Below, piece by piece: positions 41,837 to 48,753 of a DNA stretch of 64,000 nt. Location of the stretch: NCBI RefSeq assembly GCF_003854895.1, contig NZ_CP033966.1, positions 248,001 through 312,000 on the forward strand, in the 5' to 3' direction. The notes beneath the pieces are model-generated. The model searched no databases. It was not told the origin of the DNA and saw only the letters and a program-made list of their open reading frames with translations. Position 1 is the first letter of the stretch. Each line of letters opens with the position of its first letter. Both the position numbers and the translations under genes were made by a program. Source of the DNA: Pigmentiphaga sp. H8 (GTDB lineage: Bacteria > Pseudomonadota > Gammaproteobacteria > Burkholderiales > Burkholderiaceae_B).

Positions 41837-42811
41837 TCAGTCCACTCGCACGCCCGCGCGTTGGACCACCGCTCGCCACCGATCTTTTTCGCTCGAGACG
41901 AACGCCTGGAACGCTTGGGGTGTCATGGGACTGGCGACGAAACCGTGCGCCGTGAGCGCGTCGCGCACGTCGGGTAAGGAGAGAATGGCGACCGTGGCTG
42001 CATGCAAGCGATCGACGATGGCCGGTGGCGTTCCCGCCGGAGCGAACAGTCCTTGCCACGAAAGAACCTCGAAATCCGGCAGGCCGGCTTCGCGCATGGT
42101 CGGCACGCTGGCCAGTTTGGGGTCGCGGCCGCTGCCGGTGGTGGCGAGGAAGCGGAGCCTGCCGGTATCCAGGTAGGACACGACGTTCGAGGGAGAGGCG
42201 AAGACCGCGTCGATCTGCCCGCTCAGCAAGGCGGTAACCAATTCCGCCGTGCCCTTGTAGGCGACATGTAGCATGTCGGTACCCGTGTGCATGGCGAAGA
42301 GTTCGCCGGTCAGGTGCAGTGCGGTTCCGTTTCCGGATGATCCGTAAGTGAGCTTGCCGGGATGTGCGCGCAGGTGACCGATGAAGGTGGCGAGGGATGT
42401 CGCAGGAACGGCCGGGTTTACGACCAGCACCTGGGAACCAGTCACCAGCCGCGATATTGCAGCGAAGTCACGTACGGGATCGTAGGCGGGCTTGCTGTAG
42501 AGCGAATGGCTGATCGCGTGCGTGCCGGTTACGCCGAGCACCAGCGTATGGCCATCGGCCTGCGCGCGCGCTACTTGCAGGGAGCCGATGGTGCCGCCCG
42601 CCCCTGGCTTGTTTTCGACGATCACCGGTTGGCCCAGCCGTTCGGCCAGCTTGTCGGCCATGATCCGACCAAGCATGTCGGTCGCGCCGCCCGGCGGGAA
42701 CGGAACGACCAGCTTGATGGGACGAGAAGGATAGCTTTGCGCGTGGGCGGCGACTGGCAGAACGAGGCTCGCGCAGAGCGCGGACGCGATGAGGCGGGAG
42801 ACGAGGGGCAT
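41837..42811 (-). CDS. Bug-family (TctC) periplasmic substrate-binding protein
   Basis: A 324-residue precursor with signal peptide MPLVSRLIASALCASLVLPVAAHA and the Bug core QSYPSRPIKLVVPFPPGGATDMLGRIMADKLAERLGQPVIVENKPGAGGTIGSLQVARAQADGHTLVLG. The family-typical HPGKLTYGSSGNGTALHLTGELF, HVAYKGTAELVTALLSGQID and SVPTMREAGLPDFEVLSWQGLFAPAGTP are present. In the ligand loop the usual ADGYT is ADGHT. AGGAG precedes the ATG at 42811. It follows the M24 gene by 20 bases on the same strand, so the two form an operon that probably falls under the MarR-type sites at 44.1-44.2 kb. Confidence 0.9.
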   Translation of the reverse strand: MPLVSRLIASALCASLVLPVAAHAQSYPSRPIKLVVPFPPGGATDMLGRIMADKLAERLGQPVIVENKPGAGGTIGSLQVARAQADGHTLVLGVTGTHAISHSLYSKPAYDPVRDFAAISRLVTGSQVLVVNPAVPATSLATFIGHLRAHPGKLTYGSSGNGTALHLTGELFAMHTGTDMLHVAYKGTAELVTALLSGQIDAVFASPSNVVSYLDTGRLRFLATTGSGRDPKLASVPTMREAGLPDFEVLSWQGLFAPAGTPPAIVDRLHAATVAILSLPDVRDALTAHGFVASPMTPQAFQAFVSSEKDRWRAVVQRAGVRVD

Positions 42812-42831
42812 GGCGACTCCTGGAATGGGCG

Positions 42832-44025
42832 CTAGAGGATTTCGATGATGCCGCTTGGCGTGCGGTGCAGCCGCTCGACTGATCCGTCGGCGGCGATCAG
42901 GAAGTTGTCGCAAACCGTCGAAAAGCCGGCTGCATTGCGGCTGGAAGGGTGAATGGCAATGTTCATCCTGCAATCGATGGCCATCGTTTCGTCGTGGCGA
43001 ATCAAGGGGCGTTCGACCATGTCGTAGCCCTGCCCGTGGCAGTGCAGCCGCCGTTCCTGCCCATGGCCATGGCGACGCATGTAATCGTTGTGCGCGGCGA
43101 AAATATCGCGCGGGTCGGCTCCCGGCCGCAATAGTTCCAACGTGTGGCGCTGGGCTGCGGACATTTCTTCATTCAGCCGGCGAAGGCTTGCCGGGGCCTT
43201 GCCGAGCACGAAGGTGCGAGCCAGTTCCGTGTACATGCCGCCTGGGCCGTTGTTCTCGATCAGCAGGGTAAGAACGTCGCCTGCCTTCATTGCCCGCCCC
43301 TGTTGGTGACGGGGCCGGAACACGGCGGCGCGGCCAGGCGGTGCCGACGAACCGAGGAAGACTCCCTGCTCGCTGCGTCCGAGATGCCCTATGTATTGCG
43401 CGTAGGCAGTGGCTTCGAAATCATGGAGACCGGGGCGCAGGTGGTCGCGGAGCGCCTCGACGATGCAGTCCTGCAGCACGGCGGTGGCCTTGATCATGCC
43501 GATTTCTTCGTCGCTTTTGATTGCCTTGATGCAATCGACGAGATCCGTCGCGTCGACGGTTTCCACTCCATGCAGCAATTGGGCGACATGGGTGCCGAAG
43601 CCCAGATACATCGCTGCCGGCGCGACGATGCCGACCCGGCGGCAATCCATATCGGCCAGTGCCCGAACGGCCAGTTCGGCATCGTAGTGACGGGTGTAGT
43701 GGACACTGGCATAGCTCGGCGTCTGCAGGATACGGCCTACGCCATACGCAAGCGCGCCACCCGTCTCGGCGCGAACGTCGCCGTCGAACGGGCCTTGTTC
43801 GATCAGGGCCATGCTTCCCCGGCGGGGAAAGGCCAGCGTCCGTGGATAGGCGTTGGTAGCGGGGGATCCAGTGAACCAGCGGACGTATCCCCCCAACCAG
43901 TCGTTGCTGTTCTGGACGAGCAGGGCATCGAGCCCGAGTTCGTCCATCTTTTCGCGGACGAGCGTCCAGCGGCGCTCCAGTTCATGAACGGAAACCGCAC
44001 TGAGCGAAATGTCCTGGGGCGTCAT
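42832..44025 (-). CDS. M24-family (Xaa-Pro aminopeptidase-like) protein with altered metal ligands
   Basis: A 397-residue protein with the two-domain creatinase/prolidase architecture. The N-terminal domain has LVREKMDELGLDALLVQNSNDWLGGYVRWFTG. The pita-bread domain starts near residue 170 (KSDEEIGMIKATAVLQDCIVEAL). The canonical metal set Asp-Asp-His-Glu-Glu is not kept: the two aspartates are Glu257 and Glu267 in IENNGPGGMYTELARTF, His330 in LHCHGQGYD is present, the next glutamate region reads AIDCRMN (Asp351), and the last glutamate aligns with Cys372. It may therefore be a creatinase-like hydrolase or lyase with unusual metal use, or a non-peptidase. It is divergent from the decarboxylase gene and shares the MarR-type promoter region. 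Confidence 0.75.
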   Translation of the reverse strand: MTPQDISLSAVSVHELERRWTLVREKMDELGLDALLVQNSNDWLGGYVRWFTGSPATNAYPRTLAFPRRGSMALIEQGPFDGDVRAETGGALAYGVGRILQTPSYASVHYTRHYDAELAVRALADMDCRRVGIVAPAAMYLGFGTHVAQLLHGVETVDATDLVDCIKAIKSDEEIGMIKATAVLQDCIVEALRDHLRPGLHDFEATAYAQYIGHLGRSEQGVFLGSSAPPGRAAVFRPRHQQGRAMKAGDVLTLLIENNGPGGMYTELARTFVLGKAPASLRRLNEEMSAAQRHTLELLRPGADPRDIFAAHNDYMRRHGHGQERRLHCHGQGYDMVERPLIRHDETMAIDCRMNIAIHPSSRNAAGFSTVCDNFLIAADGSVERLHRTPSGIIEIL

Positions 44026-44088
44026 GGTGAGGCATTCCTCTTCAGTATGCCGAAATCATCGATTTATTGGATGTTTTCAAGAAAAAAA

Positions 44089-44104
44089 TGTTGATCAAGC
44101 AACA
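44089..44104. promoter_or_regulatory. MarR-type operator candidate, site 1
   Basis: TGTTGATCAAGCAACA matches the 16-bp palindrome at 47616-47631 except in the centre and one arm base. It lies 63 bases upstream of the M24 gene start in a very AT-rich gap. Sharing a motif with two other promoters of this island suggests one MarR regulator acts at all three. Confidence 0.55.
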
Positions 44105-44219
44105 AAAAAACTGAAAAAGTAGATTCGGGTAGCTGTGAAATTCCCTATTGGATCAATCAAAAAAACGAGTAATCGGAATTTTCATGCTTCATGGATTCAC
44201 ATAAATATTGAAAAGTTTT

Positions 44220-44235
44220 TGTTGATCCGTCAACA
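44220..44235. promoter_or_regulatory. MarR-type operator candidate, site 2
   Basis: TGTTGATCCGTCAACA has perfect TGTTGA/TCAACA arms around TCCG. It lies 45 bases upstream of the decarboxylase start, about where RNA polymerase would sit. The arms are identical to those of the site at 47616-47631. Confidence 0.65.
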
Positions 44236-44280
44236 TAAAAAAAGAGCGTCGCGCGAACTCGTCGATGCAGGACAAGAGAA

Positions 44281-45336
44281 ATGGAGCGGATTCGAATGAC
44301 CACCAGGGACTATCAGCGCATCGCCGTCGAAGAGGCTTGGGCTCCGGAGGAGCTATTGCTTCGCTATCGCCGGGAACTCGAATCGACCTCCCGCAGCGAT
44401 CCTGGATTTCGCAGCTTGTGGGGTTTCTACGGCGGCGACAGCGACCGTGCCACTCAGTTAGCGAAGCGGCTGCAAGATCTCGGGGAGCGGCGCCTGCGCG
44501 ATATGGATGCCGCGGGTATCGATCGCCAGTTGGTGTTCCTGACGCCGCCCGGCGTGCAAATCTTTTCGGCGCCGCTGGCGACGTCGCTGGCGGCTTCCTG
44601 CAATGACCAACTGGCTGACGGCGTCCGTGGAGCGGGAGGGCGCCTGGCGGGGCTGGCTGCCGTCGCGCCTCAGGATCCGGCCGCTGCGGCGCTCGAACTC
44701 GAGCGCGCCGTGACGCGCCTTGGCCTGAAGGGGGTGGTGATCAATTCACACATTCAGGGCGAGTACCTGGACGATGAAAAATATTGGGAGATTTTTGCCG
44801 CCGCGCAGGCGCTGGACGTTCCTCTCTACCTGCATCCCAACACGCCTTCCCCGGGCCTGATCGAGCCATTGCTGTCACGCGGCCTGGAGGTGGGCATGTA
44901 CGGCTTTGCCGTGGAAACCGGCTTGCATGCCCTGCGCATCATCGTATCGGGTGCGCTCGACAGGTTCCCACGGCTGCGTATCGTCCTGGGCCACCTAGGA
45001 GAGGGTCTGCCGTTCTGGTTCGACCGCCTGGACTATCTCCACGCGATCAACGTTCGCGCGAACCGCTATCCGGGCGTGCCGCCGTTGCAGCGCAAGCCGA
45101 GCGACTACCTGCGGGAGAACTTCTACTACACCACCAGCGGCATGCCCTGGGAGCCTGTCATCTCGTTCGTGCGCTCGGTGGTGGGCACGGAGCGGGTGAT
45201 GTACGCGATGGACTACCCGTACCAGTACGTTCCGCAGGAGGTGGCCGAGATGGAGCGGATGCCGCTGAATGCCGGGGAGAAGCGTGCCTTTTTCCAGACC
45301 AACGCCGAGCGCGTGTTCGCGTTGCTCGCATATTGA
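44281..45336 (+). CDS. Amidohydrolase-family decarboxylase (ACMSD / gamma-resorcylate decarboxylase type)
   Basis: A 351-residue metal-dependent TIM barrel. Metal ligands of the ACMSD group are all visible: Glu18 in VEEAWAPEE, His185 in LYLHPNTPSP, His238 in VLGHLGEGLPFW and Asp311 in YAMDYPYQY. The blocks GFAVETGLHALRIIVSGALDRFPRLRIVLGHLGEGLP and DYLRENFYYTTSGM agree closely with gamma-resorcylate (2,6-dihydroxybenzoate) decarboxylases as I recall them. It is predicted to remove CO2 non-oxidatively from an ortho- or para-hydroxylated aromatic or heteroaromatic acid. A water-hydrolase relative is possible. Start at 44281 (AGGA eight bases upstream), with an alternative at 44296. It begins an operon with a Bug receptor. 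Confidence 0.83.
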   Translation: MERIRMTTRDYQRIAVEEAWAPEELLLRYRRELESTSRSDPGFRSLWGFYGGDSDRATQLAKRLQDLGERRLRDMDAAGIDRQLVFLTPPGVQIFSAPLATSLAASCNDQLADGVRGAGGRLAGLAAVAPQDPAAAALELERAVTRLGLKGVVINSHIQGEYLDDEKYWEIFAAAQALDVPLYLHPNTPSPGLIEPLLSRGLEVGMYGFAVETGLHALRIIVSGALDRFPRLRIVLGHLGEGLPFWFDRLDYLHAINVRANRYPGVPPLQRKPSDYLRENFYYTTSGMPWEPVISFVRSVVGTERVMYAMDYPYQYVPQEVAEMERMPLNAGEKRAFFQTNAERVFALLAY

Positions 45337-45356
45337 ACGAGACTATGGAGAACATC

Positions 45357-46337
45357 ATGAAATGGATCCCGAGGGCGGTACTTGCGCTAGTCCTTTCCGC
45401 GGCCGCGCCGGGCGTGAACTCGGAGGTGCCCGGGGGGAGTTTTCCCAGCCGCCCTATCACCATCATCGTCCCCTATCCGGCTGGAGCGGGTACCGATGCG
45501 ACGGCGCGCATCATCGCCCGGAGCATGTCCGAGCGGCTCCGGCAGCCTGTCGTCGTACAGAACAGGGCGGGCGCGGCGGGCATCATCGGCGTCGATCTGG
45601 TCGTCAAGGCGCCACCGGATGGCTACACGCTCTTGTTGACCACGGCCAATACGCTGACCTCCAACGTTTCCCTGTACAAGAATCTGCCGTACGACCCCGG
45701 CGCGCAATTGGCCCCGATCTCGCTGGTCGGCAATGTGCCCGTGGTGCTGGCAGCCTTCCGGGACGTGCCGGCGAACAATGCGCCCGAACTCGTCGCGCTG
45801 GCCAAGGCCCACCCGGGGAAACTGACGTTCGGCTCGGCCGGTAACGGCACGGTCCTGCATCTGTCCGGAGAACTCTTCAAGTCGGCGACCGGTACGAACA
45901 TCGTCCACGTGCCCTACAAAGGGATCGCTCCGTCGGTTGCCGCGGCGGCCGCGGGCGAAACGCAACTCGTCGTCGCGGACCTGACCACGGTCGAACCCAT
46001 GGTCCAGGCGAAGCGCTTGAAGATCCTGGGCAACCTGGGCGCGGTGCGCTCGCCGCTGGCTCCCCGGATTCCCATCATGGCCGATGTCGGCATCGAGGGG
46101 GTGGAGGTCGGGGCATGGTCCGCCATGCTGGCGCCCGCGGGGACGCCCGAAACCGTGATGGCGGTGCTCGGCGCCACGTTGGCCGATACGCTTCGGAGCC
46201 AGGATGTACGCGACAATCTGCTCAAAATCTTCGTCGAACCCCAAGGTAGTACGCCGGACCAGCTCCGGGTCCTGATCGATGCCGATACCCGAAAGTGGCG
46301 GCGTGTCATTGCCGAGGCGGGAATCAAGATCGATTGA
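45357..46337 (+). CDS. Bug-family (TctC) periplasmic substrate-binding protein
   Basis: A 326-residue precursor with signal peptide MKWIPRAVLALVLSAAAPGVNS and the Bug core FPSRPITIIVPYPAGAGTDATARIIARSMSERLRQPVVVQNRAGAAGIIGVDLVVKAPPDGYTLLLTTANT. HPGKLTFGSAGNGTVLHLSGELF and HVPYKGIAPSVAAAAAGETQ follow. GGAG precedes the ATG, and the gene starts 20 bases after the decarboxylase stop. The receptor probably binds the aromatic or heteroaromatic acid handled by the decarboxylase. The PAGAGTD sequence in the first ligand loop differs from the usual PAGGxxD. Confidence 0.9.
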   Translation: MKWIPRAVLALVLSAAAPGVNSEVPGGSFPSRPITIIVPYPAGAGTDATARIIARSMSERLRQPVVVQNRAGAAGIIGVDLVVKAPPDGYTLLLTTANTLTSNVSLYKNLPYDPGAQLAPISLVGNVPVVLAAFRDVPANNAPELVALAKAHPGKLTFGSAGNGTVLHLSGELFKSATGTNIVHVPYKGIAPSVAAAAAGETQLVVADLTTVEPMVQAKRLKILGNLGAVRSPLAPRIPIMADVGIEGVEVGAWSAMLAPAGTPETVMAVLGATLADTLRSQDVRDNLLKIFVEPQGSTPDQLRVLIDADTRKWRRVIAEAGIKID

Positions 46338-46400
46338 AGGGGCGATGGCGTCGCAGCGTCCCTGGTAAAGTTGCCGGATGCAGCGATCGCTACCGACCCC

Positions 46401-46934
46401 ATGACCACATCAGCAAAGCGGCGGCCTCCCGGACGGCCGCGCTCGGAACCCTCCCCATGGGCGTCCGTCGAGCCAGATGGCTCCGACCTGGCGGTGGAGA
46501 ATTTTCCCTCCACGCTTATCGTTCAACTGGCCAATGCCCTGCGCCGGACAGTGACCGCGCCTTATGCCGAGACGTTTGGCCTGACCGTCTCGGAGTGGCG
46601 CTTCCTGGCGATGCTGGCGCGGCTTGCACCGGCGCGATTCATCGATCTGGTCGACATTTCCGGGTCGGACAAGGCGCAAGTCAGCCGCGGCCTGCAAGCC
46701 TTGCTCGAACGCGGCCTGGCGGAGGTCTGCCCGGGTGCGGAAACCAGCAAGAAGAAACTCTCCTATCGACTTACGAAGGATGGCATGGCGCTGTACAAGC
46801 GGGTACTTCCCCATGCGCGCGCCAGGCAGGCGTCCCTGTTGGCGTGCCTGGGCAAGACCGAGCGCGCGGCCCTGTTTTCGGCCTTGAAGAAGCTTCAGAG
46901 AAAGTGCCAGTCCATGGAGGCCGAGCAGGAGTAG
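46401..46934 (+). CDS. MarR-family regulator 1
   Basis: About 177 residues. A basic Pro/Arg-rich N-terminal arm is followed by a MarR winged helix: LIVQLANALRRTVTAPYAETFGLTVSEWRFLAMLARL, FIDLVDISGSDKAQVSRGLQALLERGLAEV (recognition helix) and KKLSYRLTKDGMALYKRVLPHAR (wing). The start is unsure: ATG 46401 is taken, though a TTG at 46371 is in frame and neither has a good ribosome site. It follows the Bug gene on the same strand and ends 6 bases from the convergent MarR gene 2, a related protein. One or both probably bind the TGTTGA-N4-TCAACA sites. Confidence 0.85.
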   Translation: MTTSAKRRPPGRPRSEPSPWASVEPDGSDLAVENFPSTLIVQLANALRRTVTAPYAETFGLTVSEWRFLAMLARLAPARFIDLVDISGSDKAQVSRGLQALLERGLAEVCPGAETSKKKLSYRLTKDGMALYKRVLPHARARQASLLACLGKTERAALFSALKKLQRKCQSMEAEQE

Positions 46935-46940
46935 CGACCG

Positions 46941-47513
46941 CTATTGGCCATCGTCGGCCAGGGTGTCCTCTTCATCATGGCAGGCGCGACGCAGCTTGTG
47001 CAGCGTCCGGTACAGCACCTCCCGCTCTTCGTTGTCGAGCACGCGGATCATGGCGGCCTGGGCGCGCTGGGCGACCGGCATGGCGCGGTCATACAGCGCC
47101 TGGCCGTCGGCCGAGAGCCGGCAGGTCAGCCCCCGGCGCGGCGAGCCGGCCACCGGTTCGAGGATGACCAGGCCACGCGTTTCCAGCAGGCGCATGGCGC
47201 GGCTGACCAGCGACTTGTCGGTTTCCGAGCGCGTGACCAGTTCCGAGAAAGGCAGGCATTGCGCCTCGGCCACCACCGACAGCATGCGCCATTCGGCCAT
47301 GGTCAATCCGAACTGGTCGGAATAGGGCAGGGTCACGACCCGGCGCAGCGAGTTGCCGGTGCGCACGACCAGCGTGGTGATGAAGTCGTCCACGGACAGG
47401 CCGGTTCCCTGTTCGTCGATGTCCGTCCACGGATGGTCGCCGGTGGAGGGGGGGCGGAGGGAGGCCTTCTTTTTCGGGGGCATGGATGGCGGTCGGCTAG
47501 AGGGTTCCGGCAT
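46941..47513 (-). CDS. MarR-family regulator 2
   Basis: A 190-residue MarR protein with the same plan as its convergent neighbour: VDDFITTLVVRTGNSLRRVVTLPYSDQFGLTMAEWRMLSVVAEAQCLPFSELVTRSETDKSLVSRAMRLLETRGLVILEP, then the wing GLTCRLSADGQALYDR and a C-terminal dimerisation helix. Shared blocks (ANALRR/GNSLRR, SEWRFL/AEWRML, SDKAQVSR/TDKSLVSR) show the two arose by duplication or belong to one subfamily. It faces the Bug/molybdenum hydroxylase operon, and its start is 103 bases from the perfect palindrome at 47616-47631. That makes it the prime candidate repressor of that promoter. Confidence 0.88.
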   Translation of the reverse strand: MPEPSSRPPSMPPKKKASLRPPSTGDHPWTDIDEQGTGLSVDDFITTLVVRTGNSLRRVVTLPYSDQFGLTMAEWRMLSVVAEAQCLPFSELVTRSETDKSLVSRAMRLLETRGLVILEPVAGSPRRGLTCRLSADGQALYDRAMPVAQRAQAAMIRVLDNEEREVLYRTLHKLRRACHDEEDTLADDGQ

Positions 47514-47615
47514 GGGACGGAGGATTATTCCACAGTGCCGGGATCGTCATGTCTGACGGAATATTTCGAAATCCAAAAATATTTTGTTCCGGCTTGTCAA
47601 TCGGTACAATCTTAG

Positions 47616-47631
47616 TGTTGATGCATCAACA
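47616..47631. promoter_or_regulatory. MarR-type operator candidate, site 3 (perfect 16-bp palindrome)
   Basis: TGTTGATGCATCAACA is a full palindrome in the 217-base gap between MarR gene 2 and the Bug gene at 47731. A TACAAT at 47605-47610 could be the -10 element, which would put the site at the transcription start and favour repression. Two related sites lie at 44089 and 44220. Confidence 0.68.
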
Positions 47632-47730
47632 AGAAAAGTGGATGATCGCGTTTCCTGTGTGAACAAGCGTTTCACCAGTGAATCGATGCTTATGTCTATC
47701 CGTACCCGATCGTCCCCTTCGGAGTCAGTG

Positions 47731-48717
47731 ATGAATCTCTATCGCCGCCAGATGCTTGCCGCCGCCATGGCGATCACCACCTGCTGTGTCGGCCTGGGCG
47801 CTGCCCAGGCGGCCGGTTATCCCGCCAAGCCGATCACCGTCATCGTGTCCTACCCGCCAGGCGGAGACACCGACGCCATCGCGCGCCTGTTCGCCGAGAA
47901 GCTGGGCGAGCGCCTGAAGCAGTCGGTCATCGTCGAGAACAAGGGCGGCGCCGGCGGCACGGTGGGCAACGGCTATGTCGGACGCGCCGCGCCCGACGGC
48001 TACACGCTGCTGTTCACGCCCAATCCTTTCACCACCGCGCCCATGGTGCTGGGCCTGTCGCCCGCCCAGAGCTACGACGTGCTGAACGGCTTCGAGCCCG
48101 TCAACCAGACCGCCGTGCAGCCGCTGGTGCTGGTGGCCAATCCCAAGACCGGATTCAAGACGGTCAAGGACATGATCGACGCCGCCAAGGCCGGCAAGAC
48201 GGTGTCCTACGCCACCCCGGGCGCGGGTTCACCCATGCACGTGATCGCCGAATGGCTCAACCGCGAGGCCAAGGTATCCATCCAGCACGTGCCCTACCGC
48301 GGCGTGGGCCCCTCGGTGACCGACGTCGTCGCCGGCCACGTGGATACCGCCTGGGTCACGCTGGGCCCGGTCACGCAGTACTTCGCCGCCGGCCGCCTGG
48401 TGCCGCTGGCCATCGGCGATGCCAAGCGGTCGCCGCTCGCGCCCAACATCCCGACCCTGGTCGAGTCCGGCTACAAGGACATCGTGGTGGGATCGTGGAA
48501 CGGTTTCTTCGCGCCCAAGGGCACGCCCGCCGATGTCGTCAAGCTGCTGAACGGCCACCTGAACGAGATCCTGAAGCAGCAGGACGTGATCCAGAAGCTG
48601 GCTACCTACGGCGCATTCCCGCACGGCGGCGAACCCGCCGAACTCGGCCGCACCAATGCACGCGAGTATGAAGTGGTGGGCGGCATCATCAAGTCCCTGG
48701 GCATCAAGGCGCAGTAA
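47731..48717 (+). CDS. Bug-family (TctC) periplasmic substrate-binding protein
   Basis: A 328-residue precursor with signal peptide MNLYRRQMLAAAMAITTCCVGLGAAQA and the Bug core AGYPAKPITVIVSYPPGGDTDAIARLFAEKLGERLKQSVIVENKGGAGGTVGNGYVGRAAPDGYTLLFTPN. TVSYATPGAGSPMHVIAEWL and HVPYRGVGPSVTDVVAGHVD follow. GGAGTCAGTG precedes the ATG at 47731. It is followed after 36 bases by the molybdenum hydroxylase genes, so it likely captures their substrate. Its promoter carries the perfect MarR-type palindrome. Confidence 0.9.
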   Translation: MNLYRRQMLAAAMAITTCCVGLGAAQAAGYPAKPITVIVSYPPGGDTDAIARLFAEKLGERLKQSVIVENKGGAGGTVGNGYVGRAAPDGYTLLFTPNPFTTAPMVLGLSPAQSYDVLNGFEPVNQTAVQPLVLVANPKTGFKTVKDMIDAAKAGKTVSYATPGAGSPMHVIAEWLNREAKVSIQHVPYRGVGPSVTDVVAGHVDTAWVTLGPVTQYFAAGRLVPLAIGDAKRSPLAPNIPTLVESGYKDIVVGSWNGFFAPKGTPADVVKLLNGHLNEILKQQDVIQKLATYGAFPHGGEPAELGRTNAREYEVVGGIIKSLGIKAQ

Positions 48718-48753
48718 GCCCGCCATGCAGGGACCGAGCAACAGGAGGTCAGG

